Shown here in pieces: positions 34,720 to 45,700 of a stretch of DNA of 64,000 nt. The stretch comes from Ohtaekwangia koreensis (GTDB lineage: Bacteria; Bacteroidota; Bacteroidia; Cytophagales; Cyclobacteriaceae), in the NCBI RefSeq assembly GCF_900167975.1, contig NZ_FUZU01000005.1:129001-193000 (forward strand), read 5' to 3'. Under the pieces are notes generated by a model, which saw only the letters and a program-made list of their open reading frames with translations, ran no database searches and was not told the origin of the DNA. Position 1 is the first letter of the stretch; each line of letters opens with the position of its first letter. A program made the position numbers and the translations under genes.

Positions 34720-35616
34720 ATGAAAAATCGAATAAGACTATTACTGGCAACGCTGGTAATACCAATCGCTACAGGATTATTTTTAACTTCCTGCTTAGAA
34801 GATAAAGGTTATACTGATATAGTTGACGAAGTCAACAGCAGCAATACTATTGTAAGTTTTTATGGCAGTGGGGGTACAACAGGTACTCAGTCTGTTCAAC
34901 TTACAGCAGGAAAGGATACGGTTGATTATGAACTCCATATCTCTGCAACATCATCACACAGCTTAGGAAAGGATATCACTGTAACTGTTTCAATTGATGA
35001 GAGTGTTATCGCACAGGTAAATGCATCGATTGAAAACGCTGATGAAAAGTTTACATTATTACCGGATTCAGTGTATGATATGCTTTCAACTAGTGTCACT
35101 GTTCCAAAAGACACAACAGAGACTTCTTTTTATGTGCGCATTTATCAGTATAAAATGGATAAATCGAAGAGTTATTTGCTTCCAGTAAAAATTAATGGTG
35201 TTGAAGGAGTTTTAGTGGCAGATAATCTTGGAACAGCTAAACTTGCATTTATTGGCAACGTTTTAGCAGGTCCTTATACATCCACGTATACTTTGGTAAG
35301 AGAAGGTAATAGTCCTCAACAATTATCAGAAGATCCTAAAGCTTTAGAAGCAGTTGATTCAAAAACACTTAAGGCTTTCGCTGGTTATGCTTGGTTTGGT
35401 AATTCTGATATTAAATTTAGATTTTCGGTTAACTCTGACAATACTGTGAAAATAACATCTGATCCAGATGCAGTGAAAGCGGGTATAACAATAGGCCCAA
35501 CATCCGGAACTACCTCAACCTATGATCCACTAACTAAAACATTCCATCTATACTACGAGTATGTGAATGGTTCTGGATTTTATAGGAAGTTTGATGAGAT
35601 ATTGGTTAAAAAATAA
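34720..35616 (+). CDS. DUF1735/BT_3987-like surface lipoprotein
   Basis: 298 residues from the ATG at 34720. A longer frame overlaps the SusD gene, but only this start gives a lipoprotein signal (lipobox LTSC, C25). The mature part has a DUF1735-like beta domain: VQLTAGKDTVDYELHISATS, SIDESVIAQVNASIENADEK, LLPDSVYDML and TVTVPKDTTETSFYVRI-like strands (TSVTVPKDTTETSFYVRIYQ), then YLLPVKINGVEG. A C-terminal region of about 110 residues has lipocalin-like strands. Proteins of this type are surface glycan-binding components of SusCD loci. The ligand is unknown. Confidence 0.78.
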   Translation: MKNRIRLLLATLVIPIATGLFLTSCLEDKGYTDIVDEVNSSNTIVSFYGSGGTTGTQSVQLTAGKDTVDYELHISATSSHSLGKDITVTVSIDESVIAQVNASIENADEKFTLLPDSVYDMLSTSVTVPKDTTETSFYVRIYQYKMDKSKSYLLPVKINGVEGVLVADNLGTAKLAFIGNVLAGPYTSTYTLVREGNSPQQLSEDPKALEAVDSKTLKAFAGYAWFGNSDIKFRFSVNSDNTVKITSDPDAVKAGITIGPTSGTTSTYDPLTKTFHLYYEYVNGSGFYRKFDEILVKK

Positions 35617-36059
35617 TCTTTGTAGCCGTTGTAAAATCGAGTATACTAAAAAAATATAAAAGAGGCCGCTATCAGAAAGCGGCCTCTTTGTTTCTTTGCG
35701 CTAGCCCAAACTTATTCTGTATGTAACAGTTGTCTGCACACATGCTATTTGCCGGATACTTTTTGTTCTTGTTCTGCTTTTGTGAATTACATGTTTTCAC
35801 TGTTTAAGAACAGAACTGTGAAGAGCAATAAAATGTATATGGTAAAAAAATACCACAAGATGGATATATTTTTACCGACAGCAGTCTCAGTGAATATACT
35901 TACAAAGTATATAATATTCTTGCATGCAAGCCTGTAAGAACCGTTTCCAAAGATACTATAGACAATCTGCAATTTTATTTATACCGCTCACCATTGATTT
36001 GAGTTTAGAGTATATATAGCCATTTCTTATTATTGTATTCTTAAAATCTAACCGCTTAT
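35617..36059. other. gap between second SusCD locus and RHS locus
   Basis: Besides the terminator at 35659-35696 this 443-base stretch holds no gene that I can support; short frames on both strands lack family features. It is AT-rich toward its right end, where ATTCTTAAAATCTAACCGCTTAT precedes the ATG of the RHS remnant in the leader style of this genome. Confidence 0.5.
35659..35696 (+). terminator. terminator of second SusCD locus
   Basis: AAAGAGGCCGCT and AGCGGCCTCTTT form 12 perfect pairs (35659-35670, 35678-35689) around a seven-base loop, followed by GTTTCTTT. It lies 43 bases after the lipoprotein stop. Confidence 0.85.
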
Positions 36060-36251
36060 ATGAAGAAGCTCCTTCTGCCTGTTGTTCTGTGTTTCGTTTT
36101 TCTAAGGGGCGTTTCACAAGGAGAAATCCCGGTTGACGTGGCTACTGGTAATCCGATCATCCAAATTCCTCTCTGGACAGTTACGGATATGACTAATTTT
36201 CCTTAAATGGCATTGAGTCTGATTTTCCATGAGCCCTTTGCCAGCACTTAA
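36060..36251 (+). pseudogene. decayed N-terminus of an RHS-type protein
   Basis: From the ATG at 36060, 48 codons encode a signal peptide (MKKLLLPVVLCFVFL...) and then VDVATGNPIIQIPLWTVTD, which aligns with the start of the RHS/SpvB-like domain in the next gene (VNTSTGAATASIPLYTIKLK). A TAA at 36204 interrupts it, and the same frame continues for 14 further codons (MALSLIFHEPFAST) before a second stop, at the place where the intact relative reads FPIALTYSTQG. This is a remnant of an earlier RHS gene. A short functional peptide is possible but less likely. Confidence 0.6.
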
Positions 36252-36335
36252 TGTGCATAATGTAACCCCGACATGTTTAATAGAAATCCATTTACGCCGC
36301 TGATGAAAATTAAAAGTATTCTAGTGAATATATAT

Positions 36336-39300
36336 ATGAAGAATCTTATTGTTTTTTTTATTACTCTAGCTTTTTCAATCAATTCATTTTCTCAAAGCAA
36401 CTCTACTTCTCAGATTGAACTTCCTCAGATCTTGCCTGCATCTCCTGAGCCTTCAGCCTTTGTTAAGGCTGGTGTAGGAAATGTAAATACGTCTACAGGA
36501 GCGGCAACGGCTAGTATTCCGCTATACACCATCAAACTCAAAGACTATACATTTCCCATTGCTTTGACTTACTCTACTCAAGGGCTCCGGGCGGATGAAG
36601 CCAGTTCCAGAGTTGGTTATGGCTGGGTGTTAGATGCGTCTTCAGGTGTTATCACCCGCTCGGTAAAAGGTGAGCCGGATGAGTATGCACAGCGACTCGC
36701 TTCTCCTACCGACTTTACTTCTGACACAGATGTGCTTTATCACTATTATAAAAACGCATCAACATCTGGTTCGGGGTTTGATTCACAGCCGGACGAATTT
36801 CAGTTTAATTGCAACGGTTATTCTGGGAAGTTTGTACTTGACGATGATTATATACCCCGTGTGACATCAACGAGTAATATCAAAATTGATTTGGATATTA
36901 CTGTTACACCGGGAAGCACCAGCGGGAATATTAGTTCAATTCTGTTAACTGCCCCCGATGGAGTCAAATATTATTTTGGAACGTATGAGCGCACAACGAG
37001 CCATAATGTAATGCGCTATAGTGCCTATAAATTGGTTACGAAGACAGCTTTTTTTTTAGATAAAATTGAATTACCCACAGGTGAGTATATTTTGTTCCAT
37101 TATACACCGATCAATACTTCGGTTGCTACTGGAATTACGCAAACACTTCAGGTGTCAAAAGTCAATGGCAGCATGATGTGTGGTGATTGTTCTACCTTAA
37201 ACAGTTACACCACTCAAAAAGATGCTGTATCATACGCGACTCACTATCTAAATTCAATCACCACATCAAATGGTCAACTCATCAAATTTACGTATAGTCA
37301 ACGTCCTGATATCAGTGGTGATAACCGCCTGACTGCTTTAGAGGTAGTTAATTTGAAAAAATATCAGTTTGAATATTATGATGTTCCTATGTCCTCAGGA
37401 AATAATGCTATAGGAAGGTTTTTTCTAACAAAAGTCAGAGATGTCGTACAAGATGCTCCTAATACGAGCTATGATTATATTCTTGATTATGACCGGTTGG
37501 ATCAAGTGCCTTTGCCTATACTCTTTAACCAGGATTATTTCGGGTATTACAATGCTTCCCGCTATAGCTACCTGATTCCTTCAAGTACTAAGTCCGATGG
37601 TACGATTGATTTCAGTTTCCGAAATCCCAATAGTGATGCCGCAAAAATAGGTACGCTTGTTAGCATCCGATATGCGACTGGGGGAAGGGAAGAATTTATA
37701 TACGAGGGAAACACGCAAAGTACTAGGATCGAAAAAACTTCCTCAAAAAGTCTTGAACTTTCAGGTACTGGAGGAGGAAGTTCAGGAGTGAGTGAGCCAG
37801 TAACCTATACCAGGTCTGATGTAATGGTCTCATGGGATCAGACCGTTACATTGTCGGCATATACTGATGATGCTCTTCCATTTGATGATCAAACTACCGA
37901 TTCACATGTTAAAACTCTTTCAGTGTCTGTCTATGAGGGCGAGACACTGATTGCGTCACGGTCGATTTTAGGGTATGCGTCAACGAGCACAGACTTTACT
38001 TTGCTCCAAGGGCATACATATACTATCAAAATGGTGATCTATAGTTATACGGAAATAGGGTATGTCACTTTCATTTATGATAAGTCAAACTATTACATAT
38101 ATCAAAACAAACAGATTCCAGGAGTCCGGCTTAGACAAATAAAATATACAGACCCTTTTACAGCCAAAACCTATAGTAAATTTTATACATACGCTTCTTT
38201 GGGTGACCTGACCAAGTCATCTGGGAGTGCACGAGGCTTAAGTTTTTATTCGACTTTGGCTACCAAGAATTTTTGTGGTGATTATGCTGCGTATACTACT
38301 AACTGCAATAGTGATATTTACACCTCCAGCAGCACAAATGATGTCTATGGTAGCGTTGGAAGTGGAAGTCTGATTTACTATACCACTGTGATTGAAAGTG
38401 ACGCACCGGATTTTCAAAATGGAGGAACTGAATATACTTTCTATAGCAACGAAAACGGAGAGGCTGCCCAAGTAGTACTAGGAGAATCTGTTAGTTATTT
38501 TTCAGGTCAATATCCAACACTTTCGGGGGTTGTTTATAAAAAGAGAATATTCAATAAAGACAGGATCATTGTTCAGGAAGAACAGAATGACTATGAGACG
38601 AAGTTTGATATGACAAATTCGACATACTCTGTCTATGTACGAAAAAAATACCAGCCTTGGGATACACGACCCGACAGACTTGAATCTTTTGACGTCATGC
38701 AAGCTTACTATGGCAATTGTTGGAATCGTTTAAAAAAACAAACCAACCGGTCATACTTTGAAGGCGTAGCTCTGACACAGAGCACACAATATACCTACGG
38801 ACAAGCTATAAATGTGCTTCCAGAAACCATTACATCAATCGATAGTAAAGGCACTGAAACTAAAGTATCAAGACATTATCCCAACACCTATACGTACCAG
38901 GGAGAGGGTGATGATGACAATCGTGCATTACCAGGGTATTCCGCACTTACCAATAAGCATATACTTACACCCGTGGTGGAAGAGGTTCTATATAAGGGAG
39001 GAATGCTCACCCAGCAACGAAAAACGCTTTATAAAGATTGGTTTGCTAATACAGCTGTAATTGCTCCGGAAGTTATTCAGGTAAAGGAATCACAAGGCGA
39101 TGATCTACACGATGCCTTACTCTTCAAGCAGTATAATTCATTAGGTAATCCATTGCATGTGCAGATGAAGGATGATCTGTCAATAGTTTATCTATGGGAT
39201 GATATATTAACGCAGCCAATCTGTGAAGTAAAGAATGCAACGGTTGATCAGGTAGCCTATACGAGTTTTGAAAACAATGCATTGGGAAACTGGACTATAT

Positions 39301-39728
39301 TATCAGGAACGACAAACACAAAAACCGGTTTTACGGGAGGTCAATGTTTTACAGGGAGTTTGAAAAAAACAATTTCTGCTGCGGGTATATATATAGCGTC
39401 ATTATGGACGAAGCAAAGTGCCTCTGTAAATGGTGCCTCCGGGGTACTTGTGAGAAGTGTTGGTGATTGGAAGCTTTATCAGTGGATATTAACTAATCCT
39501 TCGACCATTACAATACAAGGCACCGATATAGATGAGGTGAGGCTAACACCTGCTGGAAGCTTGATGACTACTTTTACCTATAAACCTTTTGTTGGTATAA
39601 ATTCAATGACTGACGCCAATAATAATGTTGCATACTATGAGTATGACAGCTTCAACCGGCTCAATTTAATAAGGGATGCTAAAGGAAACATCATTAAAAC
39701 CTTTGAATATCACTATCAGGAACAATAA
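36336..39728 (+). CDS. RHS/YD-repeat family secreted protein, first of pair
   Basis: 1130 residues from the ATG at 36336, which gives a clean Sec signal (MKNLIVFFITLAFSINSFSQ); an in-frame ATG 63 bases upstream would bury it. The N-terminal region (about 35-110) has the SpvB/RHS opening: ASIPLYTIKLKDYTFPIALT and RVGYGWVLDASSGVITRSVK. A long beta-rich middle with galactose-binding-like stretches (NNALGNWTILSGTTNT) follows. The C-terminus ends in two YD-type repeats, YYEYDSFNRLNLIRDAKGNI and KTFEYHYQEQ. No RHS core or toxin domain follows; the next gene 19 bases downstream supplies the core. Confidence 0.8.
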   Translation: MKNLIVFFITLAFSINSFSQSNSTSQIELPQILPASPEPSAFVKAGVGNVNTSTGAATASIPLYTIKLKDYTFPIALTYSTQGLRADEASSRVGYGWVLDASSGVITRSVKGEPDEYAQRLASPTDFTSDTDVLYHYYKNASTSGSGFDSQPDEFQFNCNGYSGKFVLDDDYIPRVTSTSNIKIDLDITVTPGSTSGNISSILLTAPDGVKYYFGTYERTTSHNVMRYSAYKLVTKTAFFLDKIELPTGEYILFHYTPINTSVATGITQTLQVSKVNGSMMCGDCSTLNSYTTQKDAVSYATHYLNSITTSNGQLIKFTYSQRPDISGDNRLTALEVVNLKKYQFEYYDVPMSSGNNAIGRFFLTKVRDVVQDAPNTSYDYILDYDRLDQVPLPILFNQDYFGYYNASRYSYLIPSSTKSDGTIDFSFRNPNSDAAKIGTLVSIRYATGGREEFIYEGNTQSTRIEKTSSKSLELSGTGGGSSGVSEPVTYTRSDVMVSWDQTVTLSAYTDDALPFDDQTTDSHVKTLSVSVYEGETLIASRSILGYASTSTDFTLLQGHTYTIKMVIYSYTEIGYVTFIYDKSNYYIYQNKQIPGVRLRQIKYTDPFTAKTYSKFYTYASLGDLTKSSGSARGLSFYSTLATKNFCGDYAAYTTNCNSDIYTSSSTNDVYGSVGSGSLIYYTTVIESDAPDFQNGGTEYTFYSNENGEAAQVVLGESVSYFSGQYPTLSGVVYKKRIFNKDRIIVQEEQNDYETKFDMTNSTYSVYVRKKYQPWDTRPDRLESFDVMQAYYGNCWNRLKKQTNRSYFEGVALTQSTQYTYGQAINVLPETITSIDSKGTETKVSRHYPNTYTYQGEGDDDNRALPGYSALTNKHILTPVVEEVLYKGGMLTQQRKTLYKDWFANTAVIAPEVIQVKESQGDDLHDALLFKQYNSLGNPLHVQMKDDLSIVYLWDDILTQPICEVKNATVDQVAYTSFENNALGNWTILSGTTNTKTGFTGGQCFTGSLKKTISAAGIYIASLWTKQSASVNGASGVLVRSVGDWKLYQWILTNPSTITIQGTDIDEVRLTPAGSLMTTFTYKPFVGINSMTDANNNVAYYEYDSFNRLNLIRDAKGNIIKTFEYHYQEQ

Positions 39729-39747
39729 TTTTTCCGCTTGAACTCCC

Positions 39748-42700
39748 ATGACAAGACAAAATAAATATTATAGTATGCGGGCATCTGGAATTTCACTTAG
39801 CCTTTTGATGATGCTGTTATTTAACGTGATGGCTTATGCAACGACTGATAGTCCCATAGCCGGCTGTAGCCTTACAGGCAATAATCCAGTTTCTTCCTAT
39901 ACCGCCTATACGTATTCATTGAATGGTTCGCTATGTTCTAGCGCAGCAAGCTGGACAGTGAGCTGCGGAAGTATTATTGTAGACAGCGAGACCTCGACCA
40001 GTGTAAAAATTTATTTCAGTAATAGCAGTTGTTCTTCTGCAATAATTAAAGCATTGAACAGTTCGGGAGGTACAATTGCTTCCATTACAATAACGATCAA
40101 TGCTGCGCAGCCGCTTACAGGGGGAACTATCACCACGACTTCTCAGGCAGTGAATTACAATAGTATACCGGCTCAAATCAATGCATCATTACCTGCTAAC
40201 GGTACCTGTGGCGGTTATGCTTACCAATGGTGGTATTCTGTTAATAATTCAACGTTTTATGCGATTACAGGAGCAACAGGTCAAAATTATCAGCCGGGTA
40301 CACTGACGACAACAACCTATTTCAAACGTACGGTAGCATGTGGTTATCAATCTGCTACTACTTCAAACATTGCCACAGTCCAGGTATACCCTCAGTTGGT
40401 TACAGGGACCATTAGTCCGTCCAGTCAGTTGATAAACTATAACACTGCACCTTCTACGCTAAGTATTTCAGGAACAACCGGAGGTACAGGTGTATATACC
40501 TATCAATGGCAGTCGGCCGCATCAAGTACAGGAACTTATACGGCTATTGATGGGGCCACGGCAACAACGTATACTCCAGGAGTTTTAACGAGCCAGGCAT
40601 ACTATACGGTAATCGTTACCAGCAATGGTGCCAGCGTTACCTCTCAACCAGCTTTCGTTTCTGTTTTTCCAAAGTTGAATGGAGGTAATCTTACACCGTC
40701 AGCACCTACAATAAATTATAACACAAGCCCTGGACCACTTGCTATAAGCAATGTTTCCGGAGGAAATAATGTCTATACTTATCAGTGGGAAAGCTCACCG
40801 ACAGCTTCTTTTGCCGATAAAACAATTGTTGCCACCCAATCACTCACCTATACTCCCCCCGCGCTGACTTCGACTACATACTATCGTGTCGCCGTGAATA
40901 GCAATGGGGTTACTGCCTATAGCACACTTTCGAAAGTAAATGTATATCGTGAACTTCTGGCTGGAAGCATAACGCCCGCTAGCCAGGCCGTTGTACCAGG
41001 AGGAACACCAGTACAAATGCTCGATGATGAAATGACAGGCGGTAATTCTCAGTACACTTTTCAATGGTATAGTTCAAGCGATGGCATTTCATGGAGCGCA
41101 ATACCGGAAGCTACAGGAGCCAGTTACGCTCCGGGGAGTCTTGCGGCTACCACATACTATAAATTGCAAGTGAGCAGTAATGGCGTATCTGCCATGAGCA
41201 GTAGTGCCGTGATTTATGTTTGTCCACCACTGATAAGTGGTGAGGTAAGCCCGGCAGTACAACCTCCAGTTAACTATGGAACGGAGGCCATTTCGTTGAC
41301 AATCTTTAATGTCTCGGGCGGAAGAGGCAGTTATAGCTATCAATGGCAACGTGCAATTAATAGCACTGACTGGAGTAATATACCGAATGCTACGGGAAGC
41401 ACATATAACCCTGGCAGTCTTACACAAACAACCTACTACAGAGTGATGGTCACTGGTGGGTTCACAGGATACAGTACTGTTGCCGTGGTTGAGGTGTACC
41501 CTGAGAATATAGAATATAGCACCATCGCGGAGGCTTCAGGACTAAATTATATTCGTACCAGGGTTATTAATAACGAAGGTATTGTGAATAAAGAAAGTGC
41601 TGATCAACTGACCGATGTTTATGATGTTACACAAGTCACACAATATGTTGATGGCCTTGGTAGGCCCATACAAACTGTGAGCAAACAAGGGAGCCCGGCA
41701 CTAAACGATGTTGTGAATTTGCAGGTTTACGATCTGTATAACCGTGAGGTAAAAAAATATTTGCCATTTGTCTCTACTCAGTCTCAAGATGGTAACTATA
41801 AGTTAAATTCATTACCATGGCAAAGTGATTTCAATGACGAGATTTTTCCAGGCCAAAGATATTACTACAGTGAAACCGTTTTTGAATCATCACCCCGTAG
41901 TCGCATAATGAAGCAAGGAAGCGTTGGTTTAGATTGGCAACCAGGCCCAAATGTAAACACTGACCGATCAATAAAGAAAGTATATGCCTTTAATAAGGCA
42001 AATGAAGTCTTGTTAATTGAGTATGATCCAGTGTCGAACAATATCATTGTTAACAATACTACCTACTATTCTCAAAATGAACTTTATGTGAATAAAACGA
42101 TCGATGAGCACAATGCAGAAGTGATTGAATACACGGATAGGGAAGGTCATATAGTTTTAAAGCGCGTTCAGGCAGTAGCCGTAGCAACGACTGTTAATGA
42201 TACGAACTATGCCAGTACCTACTATGTCTATGATGATGTTGGAAATTTAGTGTCTGTTATTCCTCCGGAAGCAGTGAAGTTAATAACTGCCTCAGGATCG
42301 ACCGCTTACCCTGGTCAGACAGACGCCGTTAAGGATGCTTTTCTAAAGCGTTGGGCATTTAGATATATATATGATAGTAGAAGGCGAATGATTCAAAAAC
42401 AAGTGCCTGGTGCAGAAGCGGTATATATGGTGTATGACAATCGTGATAGATTAGTACTGACTCAGGACGGCAATCAACGCACGAGTAAGCAGTGGTTATT
42501 TACAAAATATGATGAGTTGAATAGGCCGATTGCCACCGGAGTAAAAGATACTATTGGTGCTCTTACCCAAATTGAAATGCAAACTGCTGTCAATAATCAC
42601 TATGCTAAACCGTGGACAAAATATGGTGAGGTTTATGTCGGTAATACTGCTGGTAATGTTCACGGCTATAGCAACAAGTCTTATCCGGTTTATACTACAG

Positions 42701-45700
42701 GAGCAACGACTGATGTTAATAATTACCTCACGGTTACGTATTATGATAATTATGATTTCCGGTCATTGTGGCCCGGTAATTATAAATACATGGACGAGAA
42801 TGTTTCCGAAACGGCAAACGGGATAATGTATACTCAACCTGATGTAGAGTTTCTCCAGGTTGCCGGTCAATTAACTGGTACTAAAGTCAAGGTGTTGGAT
42901 GGTAGAAATGTATGGCTCAAGTTGGTAAACTATTATGATGATAGATATAGGTTGATTCATAGTGTGGCTGATAACTATATGGGAGGCCAGCAACGGACAT
43001 CAAATGTATTTGACTTTACGGGCAAAGTCTTAAAGACAAAAACGGGCCAGTTAACCTGGAAAGATTTTCTTCACTTATCTGCCTGGGGTAACACATTGAC
43101 TTGTGCAGCCTATAATGCTGGTTGGGGACATTCTGGTACAGTGACGCATCAGCAGCTGCCAGCCGGTCAGGATGGGTGGGTAGAGGTGATGATGACCGAG
43201 ACTAATTCTTCGCGTATGATTGGTTTTTCAAAAACCAACAAGGATGCTAACTATACCAGTATGGATTACGCATTTTATCCTTATTCGGATGGGCATCTAT
43301 ATATTTATGAAGGTGGCAACCGGGTAACCTCTACGTATTTTTCATCTTATGCAACGGGTGATGTACTCAGGATAGAGCGAACAGGTACGGCAATAAAATA
43401 CTATAGAAACGGAACTTTGCTGCGCACTTCCATGGTGGCTTCTACAAGCTCACTTATGGTAGATGTCGCCATGTATACGTATATGTCTACACTTGGTGGT
43501 ATATGGACTTCCTTTGGTACGACAATAACAAGGCGTTTTGTATATGATCATGCCGGGCGACTTTTGAAGACTTGGCATAAGACAAATTGGGAACCTGAGA
43601 TACTTCTGGCCAGTAATGAATACAATGAGCTTGGCCAGCTTGTCGACAAAAAACTGCATAGCATACAAGCTACTGCAACGGACGCAAGACAATCGATCGA
43701 TTATCGTTATAACATTCGCGGCTGGATTACTTCGATGAACAACGCATCACTCACGCAAGAAGTGGCCACCAATGATGATACAGGTGATCTCTTTGGTTTT
43801 GAGTTAGGTTATAATGAAGATATAGGGTTAGGGAACGCAAGTCTTTTCAATGGAAATATATCGGCGATGTGTTGGAGTAATAACCTTGGCATGGACGGTG
43901 TTAAAGAAAAAGCTTATCAATATAGTTATGACCCGATGAACCGCCTGACGGGAGCTGCCTATAAGGAAAAAAGCAATGCTTGGGCACTGGCTTCTAACGG
44001 GGGATTCTCTGAATCTGATTATGGATACGACCTGAACGGTAACATTACAAAATTGACACGCTACGATGAGCGAGGATCTACTGTAGTAATGGATAATCTG
44101 GCCTATGATTATGGTACAGGTACTGGCGTAAGCAATCAGCTTTTAAAAGTTTCCGATGGTGGCGATAAGACTAAAGGTTTTAAGGATGGCAGCAATACCA
44201 GTAACGATTATAGCTACGATAGCAATGGAAACATGACTTCTGATTTGAATAAAGCTATAAGTTCTATCTCTTATAATCATTTGAATTTACCGCTCAATGT
44301 TATAGCGAAAGATGGTCATCGTGTAACCTATATCTATGATGCAGCGGGTACAAAGCTAAAGCAAGAGGTGATGGGAGAGGGGGTAAGCAAAGAGAGCTAC
44401 TATACTGGAGAATTATTTTATACAGGCGAGACAAAGGATGCGAGTGTAGTTTATGATTTTAATTTCAATACGAATACAATGGGATGGGCCAGTGGGAACA
44501 TCATTAATTATGGATGGAATAGTGCGGGGTATATTCAAGGTACTGTCAATAGCAGTGATTCCCAAGTAAAGTCCGGTACACTAAGCATTCCAATAGACAA
44601 GAACGTTATTATAAAAATACGAATGAAGGTGGCCACGAAGGTTTATCGTGCGCAATTGTTTTTTGTGACATCCTCGCAGACGGGTATAAGTGAAGTGAAA
44701 AGTGTTAAGGTTCCGTTAGTTCCTGTTGATAACCAATTTAGTGAATATATAGTGGATTTATCACGCAATCCATATTGGGCTGGTACGCTTAATACATTAC
44801 GGTTAGACCCTATAGATGGAGGCGTATCAGGGAATACCTTTGCTGTTGACTATATAAAACTGATCCGAACGGAAGCCATTGGAAGCCCCTCATTAGAATT
44901 TATTAATCATGAAGAAGGGAGAGTGGTGATGAATGGGGCTTCTCCTGAATATCAATATCACATGAAAGATCATCTGGGCAATGTAAGGTTAACGTTTACC
45001 ACAAAACAGGAGACTGATAATTCATTGGCCACGCTGGAGACTGCCAGGGCAGATGGTGAATCAGGTAAATTTTTATACTACGATGAAGCTGTGAAGCTAA
45101 ACTTCCCATTGTTCAATCACACCGATCAGGGTGATACTACATACTACTCTACACGTCTTAATGGTTCCGAGAATGAACGAACGGGCTTGGCCAAGTCGAT
45201 CAGTGTAATGCCTGGTGATACTATATATGCAGAAGTATATGCGAAGTATTTAGACACAAATTCTAGCAACTGGTCAACGGCAGTTACAAACCTGATTGCA
45301 TCCATTGCTAATGGAACGGCAGCGACCGGAACCTATATAGATGGTGGCGCTATAGGAAGTACAGGAGGTGCAGTCAATCCATTTGCAAGCATCCTGAACA
45401 AAGGAAATGAAACAGGCACTGCACCGAAAGCTTATTTGAACTACCTTGTCTTTGATAGAGACTACAACGTACTGGATGCTGGTTTCGTACGCGTAAGTGA
45501 AGATGCTAAAGAGAGCGGCACAGATGCACAGCATGAGCATGAGTTGCTATTGAAACAACTGGTAATAAAGAAACCAGGATATGTTTATCTTTACCTAAGC
45601 AATGACAACATGGCTTTAGGTGGAAGCCAGGTTGAGGTATATTTTGATGACTTTAAGGTAGAGCATAATAAATCACCAGTAGTACAGACGGATGACTATT

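Noticed and set aside
35749-35972. Frames of about 60 codons on both strands in the gap after the second SusCD locus.
   Set aside because: Low-complexity, overlapping each other in opposite strands, no promoter box or family feature.
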